A DNA stretch of 64,000 bases, from the NCBI GenBank assembly GCA_032622095.1, contig CP136065.1, positions 98,711,343-98,775,342 of the forward strand. The letters are read 5' to 3'. How positions within the stretch are numbered: position 1 is the stretch's first letter; every line of letters starts with the position of its first letter. The stretch comes from Siphonodentalium dalli. Taxonomy: Eukaryota > Mollusca > Scaphopoda > Gadilida > Siphonodentaliidae. Position numbers and translations under genes: made by a program. Below are positions 48,526 through 60,426 of this stretch, piece after piece. The notes below the pieces were generated by a model that saw only the letters and a program-made list of their open reading frames with translations, made no database searches and was not told the origin of the DNA.

Positions 48526-49585
48526 ACTATTTAGGGTGTGTAAAACAATATAAAAAAGCACATGAAAACATAGATTGTTCTTATATACATTAGTAATAAT
48601 TATCCAATAGTGAAATTTCGCATATCAAAACTATTGTTATGTAAACAGTGGAATTAGTTAAGCAAGTCCAATTAGTCCAATTAGACACCAAAGTTTAATC
48701 AAACTTGATGGTAAATATCAGTAAAAGGTAAATATTCTGAAAATCATATTCATACTAAACTATTTGAACTTACTATATATATACACGACTAGCGATGTTT
48801 GTTTAATAATCACTGTAATAATTTTGTTTACATAACAATGGTTTCGACACTCGACATTTCGTTATTGGAGAACTATCAATATTAAATATAAGAACACAGT
48901 TGATCGATTTCTCCATGTTTTTCTTGGTGTGGTGATGTTTTACATATTTGTTTTATTTATGTACATGTACATTTGCCCACTGTGAGTGCCTTGGTTCCAT
49001 TTAAGTGTTTTTTTCGGAATCGGTTGATTGAATTTGAAACAGATTCATGCGCACGATATAAGGTCAATGCGATGACGTATGATCACTATGAAAACGTCAA
49101 TTATATGCGATATACGCGTATATATGATAAACTTACCTCCTGACATCCCTGAACTTCTTGTGCCAAACGCGGTCGGGCGTCCTGGAAAAAGTTAATGTAA
49201 GCAAGCATGCAAGCAAGCCAGCAAGCAAGCAACAGGTCCGCGTATTTTCTCAGTCATTTACAAAGTAACCCTTTCTATACTAAATATTCATTGACGAGTA
49301 GGTCCCTTAAGATATATTCAGAAAATAAGTTCAACAAACAACCAGGTCGTTTGTTGAACTTATCATCTGAATATTCCCCATCAATGAATATGAATCCTTC
49401 TGCACTTTTCGTATGTCAGTGGTCTGATGTTTTCTTTTTCTGAACACCCCTCCAAATTAGTTGATAGTCCATTCCAATATATACTGTTATAGCTGAATGG
49501 GAGAATCCATTTGGTATAGAAATGGTTAATGAATACTACAGCGTGAGCTTACGATTGATTGTTTTCTCACTTAATAGTTATTGCA
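48526..49585. repeat. Segmental duplication S, copy 2
   Basis: This is the uninterrupted counterpart of 40606-42720. By eye roughly a dozen substitutions separate the copies over the 460 intronic bases left of the exon, with a few small indels. Confidence 0.9.
49137..49181 (-). CDS. Candidate 45-nt micro-exon (unit M2, copy 2)
   Basis: Acceptor 'aactttttccag', 45 nt in phase 0, then GAG|GTAAGT. It reads DARPRLAQEVQGCQE. Versus 42286-42330 there are six base differences, five of them changing residues (L/P, Y/E, Q/G). The flanking intron differs by only a few percent. The splice signals are unchanged. Confidence 0.65.
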
Positions 49586-50111
49586 TAAATGATCATTGTC
49601 ATACATTGGAAAGATAATATATGTGCGCTGTAACTTAGTATATTCGTATACGTAGTATTTATTGTCGATGCAGTTATCTCTATTATGGACATACATGTAT
49701 ATGCATGTAAGACATATACTATGATTTGCATTGTTGCAGAAGTATAGTAGCTTTAAAGGTCTTTTCTCGGCCGTTGCATATTATAAGCATTTCACTATCG
49801 GCAGAATTTAAATTCGGTAGGGTTCATAAGCTTTATGCCAATGTTATTGTCTGTGGGCGGACTGTGTGCCAATGTTATTGTCTGTGGGATGTTTGCTCAT
49901 TTGCATAATTATTTTTTTTAATTTGCAATTAAAACGATTTGTGCGTAAATGGTGTTATGACTCAGATAAATCTGTTGTATGGAGTATACCGTTGGACAAA
50001 TAATTAAACATTATTATGCAGTGCATGTCTACTGCAGACAATTGCACACACGATGTGAATACGTTCCAAATACGTTTTTGTACTAAGCTCTAAACTTCAA
50101 ATAGCCACTGT
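49586..50111. other. Non-coding stretch
   Basis: Nothing recognised except a short duplicated phrase 'gccaatgttattgtctgtggg' at about 49836 and 49868. Confidence 0.4.
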
Positions 50112-50330
50112 TTACTCTATTGACAATTTCCTCTCGGCAATATGTTCCCCCAACTCCACTATCATATTCTTATGTGGCGTAACAGTCTGCATGTTGTCAA
50201 TTTCCTCTGCACGGCCAATGCTTGTTAGTTCATCATGCATGCTAATGTTCTTGAAATTAACACGTGTATACTCATTTAAAACAAAACCGAACATTTCACC
50301 CATGTCTGTACTATACTTCATAATTGCTTT
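50112..50330 (-). other. Unrecognised open reading frame
   Basis: The minus-strand frame reads MKYSTDMGEMFGFVLNEYTR, then VNFKNISMHDELTSIGRAEE, IDNMQTVTPHKNMIVELGEH and IAERKLSIE before a stop. Composition and codon texture look more protein-like than the surrounding chance frames. It has no motif I recognise and no clear upstream splice site. The upstream part of the frame runs into repeat D. It could be a fragment of a host exon or of an unknown transposon. Confidence 0.25.
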
Positions 50331-50335
50331 ACTCT

Positions 50336-50707
50336 TTCCGTGAACCGATTCACACCATGCGACCAGCAAAAGGACCGGAACATAATGATGGATTTGAAAA
50401 TTTTAACTTTTAGATTCTAAAAAGCGAAGATTCAAATATAAAATGAACTCTTCAAACTGGCTTAATGAATATACATGCACACTTAGGCCTGCCATTAAGT
50501 AGGTGTGTTCTCGTTTGTTCGATAACAAAACAGTTGTCACCCTTGTTTCCGTTTGTCACGGGGATTTGACGCCTCGCCCTCGGTGACATTCCAGGTCTCG
50601 AGCGGGCGACAATTTCCCCTGTCTCAATCAATCGCGATCGACAACTGTATAATGTTGATTGTGTGTTACCATTGATGTGGCAATTAGCTTGTGGTATAAC
50701 AAGCCCG
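50336..50707. repeat. Direct repeat D, copy 2
   Basis: See 48154-48525. This copy shows only scattered point differences. Confidence 0.92.
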
Positions 50708-51001
50708 GGAACCTACGCCCAAATACATCAAAGCAAGTACCCATAATTTACCTCAAGTATATAAATAACGCAAACAAAAAAAGTAGCAAATGAGCTATCC
50801 CATTGAGAGGATATAAGTGTTAAAGTAACATTCAGTTTCTTCATTATCCGGTGTTTGGAGTATCGCAGGTGGGTTGTTTGGATAACTCATTAGTATCATA
50901 GACTGCATATTGCTTTGGAAAATAGAGAAACACAACGAATGTTGCATTAAAAGGCGTAATAGCTTCCAGGCATTTCTGAGCAAATCATGACGTAGGTTCC
51001 C
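50707..51001. mobile_element. Short TIR element, 295 bp
   Basis: Ends GGGAACCTACG (50707-50717) and CGTAGGTTCCC (50991-51001) are perfectly inverted. Related single ends occur at about 12846-12869 and possibly at 55050. The 62-residue minus-strand frame inside is chance. Confidence 0.65.
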
Positions 51002-51939
51002 GTTTAGGTGTTATACGGTAGGCTTTTATTAAAGTTACGTTTTCAAATTCGTTTCCTTCGTTGACGTATATTCTGTCATCTCGATTATTCTTCTTCCAAA
51101 ATTCGTACACATGGCGCATTGTTTGCACCTAAAGGTATCGCCATTTTATTGGCCGTATAATAGTGTCAATCTCTCTATTATTATAGTATTTCTTTTGCTT
51201 CTATAAATATTTCATTATGTTAATTTTCCAATGCAATGGACAAAAATAGCAGTTGCTAAATCTACATGCAAGAAGACTGACCATGTGGACTTCGCCGCTT
51301 AGTATTATTGGGTCTGCTAATTCTCGGTGGGGAAATCACGTGGTTTCGATGTGTATTCAAAATGGCCGAGGCAAGTGCAAACACACATAAATATAATATA
51401 TGAGGAAGAGACACAAAACATAGCATTTTGACTGTTATGAGCATATGGTAGTTTATATTTAAAACAAGTTGATACCCTCAAATGTAAATGCTCAATAGTT
51501 TTCTATAAAATTCTGCATGACCAAAGTTGCCAGTCGGAGGTTCGTCAAATACAGCAGTCCATACATCTAGGAGAATCCTTCGACTGACAACTTTGGTCAG
51601 AATGTTATGGCAAACAACTGTAAGTTTTGATACAAGTGAGCAAATATCAGCTCCCTTGAAAAATAGTATAGCATATGCTCGTACATATAGCTGCCAAAAT
51701 AATATGTAATATAACATATCCTAGTTTATTGTCGTTGTCCTCGTTCTGGTCGCGTTTGCGATCGCCTCGGCCATTTTGATACTCATCAACTCGAAACCAC
51801 GTGATTTGCCACCCTGTAGTTCTATATTCAGAACCGCGATATCTTTTGTATTAAAGAACGAATTCGACATATCGTTGTTTAGGTGAGTGATTCCCAAAAC
51901 CGGCATTATAAAACCTGCATAATGATTAATCATACTAAC
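51002..51939. other. Non-coding stretch
   Basis: Short inverted words (ccaaagttgccagtcgg / ctgacaactttgg, about 51530-51600) form a small foldback. Nothing else was seen. Confidence 0.4.
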
Positions 51940-51993
51940 TGGCTGGAGTCCCTCCAGAAATGAAAGCAGCTGAAAAAGCAGAATGTATTGCAT
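51940..51993 (-). CDS. Candidate signal-peptide first exon
   Basis: From an ATG with A at -3, the minus strand reads MQYILLFQLLSFLEGLQP and meets CCA|GTTAGT, ending in phase 0. The hydrophobic core (YILLFQLLSFL) and length fit a secretory signal peptide, and the phase matches the micro-exons downstream. An in-frame ATG at 52011 would add six residues. Alternatively 'ctgctttttcag' inside could act as an acceptor, making 51940-51969 a 30-nt micro-exon (LLSFLEGLQP). The frame continues open past the donor to 51721, so an unspliced small protein is also possible. Confidence 0.35.
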
Positions 51994-52011
51994 GTTATTG
52001 TATGACGTCAT

Positions 52012-53600
52012 TTAAATGTAGATGTGGGTGTCTGTAAGGCTCCACCAATTTAGCCCATGTTTAAGGGACAGACGGTCGTTTTGCATAAATCCAGGCACCA
52101 AAAAATGAAAGAGATTTTCAAATAAGATTTTATCTGAATATATCATCATCTTTATTGTCTATATTATCTGCACAATTATTAAAGAAAGACGAAAACAATG
52201 GACTTTTAATACATTTAAGAGGTTTAAATTGTTTTTTTTTGTCCCTTTAGGTACAAAAACTGATAAAAGTATTAATAATTCCATACAACAATCAGATAAC
52301 AAAACAAGCTTTTTGTCATGGCTCTATGACATGAAGCCTCATTTGTGTCACAACGGGTGATATTATTAATTGCATGATAGGAGACCATACACCATATATT
52401 ACACTGGAGAATAAAGCAATAAAGCAAAAGCAGATGTTTAAGCACAATGAAAACAGATACTCTTGTGTTGGCTACTCCACTCAAGTAGGTACCAATAAAC
52501 TGGACATATGCCACAGTATTAGAGATAGCTGGTCAGTTGGGGATTTGGCTATGGACATATAACGTAAAACTCATCTCAGCCCAAATTTGTATTGATCAGC
52601 ATGCATGACATAACAACTCTCAGATAAAGTACATTTTTTATAGGCGGTTGTCTTTTCTAAAATAAAATAATTAAAAAATTTATTGAATTAAGAAACATTA
52701 AGTTTCCTCATGATCTTCAGATATGGTTCCATAGATATATGAACTGCGCTTTTGAAGATCTGCCTTACATACATTCTTGGCACCGGACAATAACGCAGTT
52801 TTACTTATTGTTCATGCCATAAATTTAGGGTAAATGGGGTTATAATTTGCAACCATTTGGCGGTTTTTAAATACTTTGTCAAAATAAAAAACCCCGCTTG
52901 TACCAAATTCAAAAACAAATTTCAGACATTTTTTTAAATAATTCCATTTTGAAATGTCAGGTAGTTTTGTCAAAAAAAAACGTGCTGCGGACCCTTACAA
53001 TTTGCACCAACGATAAGTTAGTTCTACGTATTGGGACCATATGCCATTGGTCTCAATCTGCGTAGACTGGTTTTGTAAGGTATTTCTTGATTGTTTGGTT
53101 TTGTATTTCTGACACCAACAGGCCATATCTGGTTCGATTTGACCGTACAATCCACACCGATTCCTCCCCAAGAACTAATGCATGCATCTACACTATTCCT
53201 ACGCACATACTTCCCATGTTATATAGGCGGGAAAGGACGATGTGCGTTGCAACAATGGATAGGCGATATTTTCAAAGCCAATCATATCTCTCTTTGCCAG
53301 GTGAAATATGTCACCGAACCAGTCAAAATATTGAAATCTAACTTTGAGCTTCCGGAAGATAAAACAAAGAAAAAAACATTGCAATCATTAATCATTCGTG
53401 TGACACAATTCCGAAAACCAACAAAATTATTACGAGTACTAAATCTAATTCAGCTATCAATGTAATATTTTTGTTGCAAAATAGACCAAAATTGATGTTA
53501 TAAAATCCAAAGGTAGTCAATTAAAGTAGCAATGGGCGCAACTCTTGTAGAACTGCAGTTTTACTACGACTGGGGTCTAAACCTGTGCGTTACACAGCAA
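52012..53600. other. Non-coding stretch
   Basis: The plus-strand frame at 53091-53465 (124 residues) is the longest non-repeat frame in the area. I recognise no domain in it and no splice or Kozak evidence. Otherwise AT-rich sequence. Confidence 0.35.
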
Positions 53601-53639
53601 TACGTATATTAACTATGTCTACATGTATATATTCTAATG

Positions 53640-54560
53640 TCTATCTTCTTTATCTATATATACGAATTTTTTATAGAAATTAAGGGGGACCGATAATCTA
53701 GATGGCACCATATGGGATCTAACATGGGTATTCTTTACAAGGAAGATAATGTTGCAGGTTAATCTTTTTTTCCAAAGTGACGCTGTTGGTGTCAGGGACA
53801 GAAACGGGGAATTGGCAACAAAATCGATACTGATTTGGCGCCGATTTCCACCAATCGTACACATAATCATATGCATGATATGCGTAGTCTAATTGTGGTT
53901 AAAGGTACAAAAAGTGGCGCCGTTCGAGTCAATGTTTTGGCAGGGGAGGGGGCACCAACATTGATAAACATATTTTTAGCGTCGATTTCCATCAAATTGA
54001 TTTATATTCTCCCCCGTGATACAGGGAAGCTAATCGTGTGGTTTAAAGACGTGCACATTGGGGCCGTTTGGGCCAGCGATTGGGACGGGAAAGGGGTACC
54101 AAAAATTGTTAAACAATATTTTTAGTGCCGATTTCCATAAAATGTATGCACATTCTTCTCCATGAACATTTTTAGCACCGATTTCCACAAAATTGATACA
54201 AATCTTCTCCTTAATGCGGGTAATCTCATTGTGTCGTCTACAAACGCCAATTTGGGTCCTTTGGATCAGGGATGGGGAGGCGAATGAATTTGATAAGAAT
54301 GTGTTTAGTCGCCGATATCCACCACAAACTTAAATATAGTCATTTCCGTGATAAGAGTTTAATTGTGGGTAAAATATGTCAAAGTGGCGCCGTTCGAGTC
54401 ATGGATGAGTGCCGATTTCCACCAAATTGATGCATATTATCCTCCATGGCAGGGATTCGCCGATTGCAACCAAAGTTATATATAGTCATCGTGGTAAATA
54501 CATATTCGAGTCAGTGACAGAGATGGGATGGGCACTACAATTATATGAACAAGGTTGAGT
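53640..54560. repeat. Diverged tandem repeat, unit roughly 170-190 bp
   Basis: The phrases 'gccgatttccaccaaattga', 'aagtggcgccgttcgagtc' and 'gataagaa/gataaaca' recur in this order about four to five times. A stray relative is at 56380-56620. Confidence 0.7.
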
Positions 54561-56708
54561 TGATAGTTTTCGCCATACTTAACTAATTATCATCTATTCA
54601 TGGCATTTAATGGTGTGTGCTTTTATAGGCGATGTCGTATGTGGCATGGGTTGTGAGCAGGAGCGCATCCTAATGCCGGGATAGAACTTCTTATTGCCAA
54701 TTATTACCAAAATTAGAAATACATGTTGGCATTCCAATGAGTCTGATGGTGAGATTCAAAGTTGGCAGACGTTCAGCCTCATTTATTTTTTTCTTCAATT
54801 TCAATCCAAGTTTACCAATTTGGATATCCACTTGCTTCTTGTTTAATTTTAAAATATTTATCAATGCAATGCACTTTGTCTGACCACTCATTCCAATGTC
54901 AAACTTGGTACGCTATTCTACAAATTGATAACCCTTTGGTTAATTCTACTTGCATCCAAAGTTAAATTGAAGCATGATTAAAACGTGTCTTTCTTTTCTG
55001 ATTAAAAAAAAATAAAACAAAAGTTGGCAGAGCGGTGTCAGGGCCAGGAACCTACATCAAAGTTCGCTCTAAATTTCGACATTCCTTGCTTCTATATTTT
55101 CCAAAGATATCAGCAATTTATTTATTGCAGCTCTCCCAATAACTCTTAAAATGAGCTCTCACAAACAACACATCGAGGATAAAACAGATCTTTTAACTCA
55201 ACTGCCATTTTGTTAGAGAATGGAATCATAGTGATCTAAAAAAAAACTGATACATGACTCATTATCTTTTTGGTTGAGTCTTGACTTGAAACGTATTTTA
55301 TTTGCAAATAATACAACAGGGACTGGGGCACAATTTTTTTCAACTTATGAAGCCCCTCTCCCACTATAGTCGATTTAGATACCACATGTTTACAAGATGA
55401 CAGCTGAACATATTTACATGCATGATTTTGTTATTTTATGGTGATGATGTAGTGCCTTCCAGGGCATATTGCTATATGGGTTATGGCTGGTTTGGTAGCT
55501 ATAAAATTTGGTGATGTTTGTAATTTGTGTTCGTTTTAATTAATGCTGGAGCAGGGTTTTGTGCAAAGGGGTATTTTCTTCATATATATATATATGTTAG
55601 TCAAGTGTTAGTCAGCTACTCTGGAAGACAGTCCATTCGGTAGATCAAGGTGATACAGAACTGGTGATTGAGTGCGAGAGTATGTCCATAAGTGGCGAGC
55701 CAGTAGATTACTAAACTGCGTAGTTGAGTTATTGATAAAGGTGAAGAAAACGGCCAGTATTCATGTCGATGTGAGACATCTTGCTGAAATTTTCGAGCAA
55801 TTGATGACCTAAGTTCCCGGATCTGAGTGCCGTTGGGGTGGGCAGATATGGACACCAAAATTGATAATACAGTCTGGAAATTTCCTCTAAATTTATATTT
55901 AAATTAATATCGTATACATGATACGAGGAATGTACTGGTGTTGTTTGAAGATGCCAAAGGGCACTCTGAGTTAAGGCCAGGTCACGGCACCAAACAGTTA
56001 TCAAACAGTGCCAATATAAACATTAAGCATAATAATACAATGTTTGGTTAATTTTTAAGTGCAAAGTGCGTGTCCATTTAGTGAATTAGCACAACCCACG
56101 TCCGCTATACAATTACAACAATCAGATACTGCAGAGTCTGAAGATACGCGCAGTTGTAAATAAATACTTCTAGTTAATCGCAATAAAAATGGCAATAATT
56201 CCGACCATTAAGATATAACATTGATGGGCGTAACACTTTGAATACCACTATTCTTTATTCCCACCAAATGTCCACAGCGGACATCACTTTAGCCTGGGCA
56301 ATGCCGAGCTACCATGTTAGTATTATATAACACATGACGTGCAACCATTTATATGATTCAAATGAGTCTAATAGGGGTAAGTCTTCACAAGGAAGGCAAT
56401 GATGTAGGTTAAACGTGTCAAAACTGACGCGATCGGAGTCGTTGGTAGAAAGTGGGAGAGGCACCAAAATCGAGGAGAATATTTTGTAGCCAATTTCCAT
56501 CAAACGTATATGGAATCGTCTCTATGCTACATGAACTCTAATTATATGGTTTAAAAATACCAAAGTTACACCAATTTGATAAAGAATACATAACTATTCA
56601 GCTAATTATTGTGTATAAATGCCAATAAAGTGAACACATATGAAGAGTGTTCGTTAAGTTTAACCCTATCAACACTGGTTAACCCAGCCACTAGTATTAT
56701 ATACTCAC
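54561..56708. other. Non-coding stretch with repeat traces
   Basis: No accepted gene. 56380-56620 resembles the 53.6-54.5 kb repeat. A (TA)n run is near 55580. Confidence 0.4.
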
Positions 56709-56747
56709 GCAATGGGTTGCCTGCACCAAATGATGACATCGCCCTTC
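56709..56747 (-). CDS. Candidate 39-nt micro-exon (unit M3)
   Basis: Acceptor 'atttacttttccag', 39 nt in phase 0, then TGC|GTGAGT. It reads EGRCHHLVQATHC with two cysteines. It is single copy in this window and has the same strand and phase as the other micro-exons. It lies upstream of the candidate signal exon at 51940, so it would belong to a longer isoform or a separate gene if that exon is a true start. Confidence 0.5.
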
Positions 56748-56819
56748 CTGGAAAAGTAAATATGTGTTATTAACAGGGTTGGCGCCGACCAACATTTTCT
56801 GTTGTCAAAATAGCAACAT

Positions 56820-57245
56820 TTGGTTTCCGTCGGATGTTTGTCTCTGAATCCCTTCCCGAATATATTAACAGTCTGATATATCCATACACTCCCCGGCGAA
56901 CACTTCGTTCTGGTGAATCGTCCCTTCTCTGTCCTCAAGGCGCAAATCTTTTGACCGTCGGCGACAGAGCTTTCTCTGTAGTCTGTCCCGACATTTGGAA
57001 CTCTCTACCAAATGAAATGCGACAATCTTGCTTGCTAACCGATTTTCGATCTGCTTTAAAAACTCACATATTCCGACGACGCTACCCCGACACAAAGAAA
57101 ACTAACAAAATCTGATTATATATAATTCCACATATCTATTGATTATTTTCCATGTGCATTTCTTGTGTATTTATATAATGTGTAAAGCGCTTAGGGCCCC
57201 TTGCGGGGGATAGGCGCTATATAAATATTATTATTATTATTATAT
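56820..57245 (+). pseudogene. CR1/L2-clade LINE 3' end
   Basis: The plus-strand frame reads PEYINSLIYPYTPRRTLRSG, then ANLLTVGDRAFSVVCPDIWN and SLPNEMRQ...FRSALKTHIF before a stop. This is the standard C-terminus of CR1/L2 reverse transcriptase ORFs ('GDRAFSV.AP.LWNSLP..IR......FK..LKT.LF'). It is followed by 'gtaaagcgcttagggcccc', 'ggcgctatataaat' and (ATT)n, the characteristic 3' tail. It is 5'-truncated. Confidence 0.9.
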
Positions 57246-57452
57246 TTGCCAAATGAACTTTTCTTTTGCCAAATTCCGAACTGACTTGCCAAATTGAATT
57301 GGTGGTCTAATATTTGACAATTTAGGTACAATTCTCATTTGCATATACAATTCATCCATTTGTACACAGAAAATACATGCTTTCGACAAGTTAGTATTCC
57401 GCCTGTTCTCCAGAAAACTCGCACATTATCTGCTTATAATAGAACTAGTTTT
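57246..57452. other. Non-coding stretch
   Basis: Contains 'tttgccaaa' words like those of the repeat at 15023-17136. The LINE tail may have inserted into such a repeat. Confidence 0.4.
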
Positions 57453-57573
57453 GGGTAGGTAATCTGCTTAGAATTCCCTAAAGTTGAGTCGATAATGTGC
57501 TGAAAATGAGAGGGTGTTGGTAGCATTATCGACTCATAATGAAGCAATTCTAAGCAGATTATGTGCGGACAAT
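57453..57573. mobile_element. Foldback MITE, copy E2
   Basis: Arms 'aatctgcttagaatt...gagtcgataatg' and 'cattatcgactcataatg' with 'aattctaagcagatt' form a hairpin related to 33021-33138. Confidence 0.8.
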
Positions 57574-57771
57574 GACACAAATAAGCCATCTCACGAATGT
57601 TCAGGTGTGCGCTCTTTAACATGTGTTTTCAATATGGCCCGCGCCATACAACGAAATAACGGATGTGACTCCATTACTCTGCTTATCTCGGAATCAAATA
57701 ATCACATTATGTACCTATTATACATTATAGGTCGATTATGTGCGTATCTGTGAAAGGATGTTGTACTATTA

Positions 57772-58274
57772 TTAAAGGTACGGTTGGCCTTGGCGGTGGG
57801 TATCCTGTGAAAATATTTCCAACCGTCAAAAAACGCCACAAACGGAAAGAAAATCAAAATGTAAACTGACTTTGTCCGTATACAAATAAGAAATATCGCA
57901 TAAACAGTATGTTATTGTCATATGGTTGACCATTGTTATGTAAACAAAAGCATAACAAGTTACTTTTCTGATGTTTGTTTATATTATGATGGTAAACATA
58001 AAGAGCGTTCTTTGTGGGTGAATTCCTGATATGGAACTAATAAAGAGCGTTTATGCCATTTGTGTGTGATTAGTCAGTAGCATTGTGCTGTCTTCTGTAA
58101 CACAATCAGGCTCTTGATTAGGTAAAATATAGTAGGTCTTTATGATAACATGCTGTTTACGCGATGGTCGTGGTATATATGAACGAAACTGTATGCGTTT
58201 TACTGTTTTTTCTGTTTACGGTGATTGGAACAAATATGAATATTTTCGACAACTAAGGCCTCACGTGCCTTTAA
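57772..58274. mobile_element. TTAA-type MITE, copy A4
   Basis: Bounded by TTAA at 57772-57775 and 58271-58274. Ends AGGTACGGTTGG and CACGTGCCT are inverted. Near identical in reverse orientation to A3 at 40758-41259. Confidence 0.9.
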
Positions 58275-58383
58275 TATATATCAAAGTAGCAATGTTACAA
58301 ATTACATATCTCTGTTACCAAAGAGTGCATCGCCGTCGGAGACAAAGACACTGATTAATACGTCGCCAGTCACATTCGCCTGA

Positions 58384-59887
58384 TTAACCCTTTGAACCCT
58401 GGCGCCCCACAGTGATCGACACCCTGACCCGGGCTCCCAGTGGTATGTCCGCTTAAATTAGATCGTTCCTAGTAGCATGGTGTTGATTATGTTCAAATTG
58501 CGACACCGGTCTGAAACTTTACAGGTTTGTCCCCCATGGATCAGCGATCATTATAAGATCGCGAGACTTTGCCTCGCGGCAACTCCTTGGTAACGGTTGC
58601 TAGGCAACTACCCGGAATTGACTGGAAAATGTAAATATAGCTTATAGCGTCGTAATTCAACCTCAGTGATTGCGTTTTTTGATGCAGGTACTACCCTAAC
58701 GTGAAATTTGAGATATACCCGACCAGAATAGTGAACCAAATATCCCATTTAAGGGTAGCAACGGTTGCTAAGCAAATACCACAACTGATCGAATGACATA
58801 ATTGCACTAACCATTCAGTGGTATGTTTTGCCTTAATTTAGACAGTGTCTAGTCGCATGGTGTTGGTTATGTTGAAAGGGGACACCTACCTGAAACTGTG
58901 AAGGCATGATATATGCATGCACGGACCACTGATCATTGTAAGATCGGGAGACTTTGCCACCCGATCTCGCCTTAGAAACGGTTACTAGGCAATTACCCGA
59001 AATTTGCAGGATAAACGAATTCTAGCTTATAACGTTGTAATTATACATCAGCGAATTGCGTTTCGATGCAACCAATATCCTAATGTGAAATTAAGATATA
59101 CCTGACCATGTGCGAGTAAGTCAACTTGATATGCGATAGACTTTTTGCTGCATGTGGCACAACAGAGACTGATATTACAGAGACCAGAAACAACGTAATT
59201 TCCCGTAAAATATCGTGGCCCCATTGTTCAAGTAAGCTGTCTAGATTGTGTCTACTATACTAACATGTGAAACATGCAACAAAATGTCATATATAGCGCC
59301 ACATTTAACTTAAACGCGGGCAGCCAATCCATATAGACACCTTTGCCAGCGCTGACTTCAATAGGCCAATTTAAATATATATATTAGTGGGTATGTCGTG
59401 TATCAGTACGTTATAAACCATTTATTTGTCATTGTGCTAGTCTGCGCATGCGCGAATAAATCAACTTCATATGCGATAGACCCTTCCCCATATGTAGCAG
59501 AACACTGGTTAATATACACGAGGGTAATTTAAACTGAAATTGTGTGTCTAAATTACGTCTGTTCTCTACACACACGGGGAACACGAAATTATATGCCGTA
59601 TATAGCGGCATAGTTCGCTTAAAATATCGTATGTTTTTGTAGATTATATGCTATGCGCATGCGCATATATTTCTACCCGATACTAGCGGTCAACCATTCC
59701 ATACGCACCATGGGCGCCGCTGACATATGTGGGGGCAATTTAAATATAAATCAGTGGGTCAGACGCTCGTTATACTATATATAAATTTGCTACCGAATCA
59801 TGTCGCTGCACCGAAATATCGGTGTTACGGGATATAGTCACGGTTCGTTTGCACCTAAATATCGGTGTTACGGGTTCAAAGGGTTAA
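58384..59887. mobile_element. piggyBac-like non-autonomous element, copy B3
   Basis: TTAA at both ends (58384-58387 and 59884-59887) with CCCTTTGAACCC / GGGTTCAAAGGG terminal repeats. Nearly identical to 7934-9457 apart from small indels, including loss of a short block near 59318. Confidence 0.92.
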
Positions 59888-60195
59888 CGGGAGTATTTTA
59901 CATCTGCCACGTTGGCGTCCGTAAGAAGTTAGGGTCAATATCAATATCAGTAAAAATAAATTTCGTCTCGGGCCTCGCATCGAGAATCCGCTTGGCTGCC
60001 GTAATCGGATGTTTTGATAAGAAGAAAACAGCATGGCGTCTAAATGCAAATATGCCACTGCAAAATTTAATAAATTGGCCGCAAAGTTGTAGAGTAGGGG
60101 TTCAATAAAACCTGACTTGAGAGCAATTTGTGGAGGTTCAAACATGGCTTGAGTTCGCACGACATCTTGCAACAAATTGCATTAAATAATTCAAG

Positions 60196-60286
60196 ATGTC
60201 CTGCCTGGATTTCTTGGACGAAGTGACTAGAATATTCAGAAGAAAACGCAAAGAGACAAAGAAAAGGCGAAGACTCTGCAAGAGAG
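60196..60286 (+). CDS. Weak candidate first exon on the plus strand
   Basis: An ATG in a fair context (aagATGt) opens MSCLDFLDEVTRIFRRKRKE then TKKRRRLCKR, and meets AGA|GTAAGT. The peptide is strongly basic. The frame also runs on past the donor for another 46 codons. I recognise no family and cannot find a following exon in the remaining 3.7 kb. Confidence 0.2.
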
Positions 60287-60426
60287 TAAGTTTTAACCAT
60301 GGGGCATGGGATGGCTACACTGGTAGATGTCCCCACTTTTCACCAATTATGGGTAGGTTCTGCGACTCGGCAACCCCAGACGAAATGCTCCTGCGCGGAA
60401 ACAACTTATACCTAGTTTACAGATAG

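Noticed and set aside
53091-53465. 124-residue plus-strand ORF
   Set aside because: No recognisable domain or splice context. Kept only as a note in the non-coding entry.
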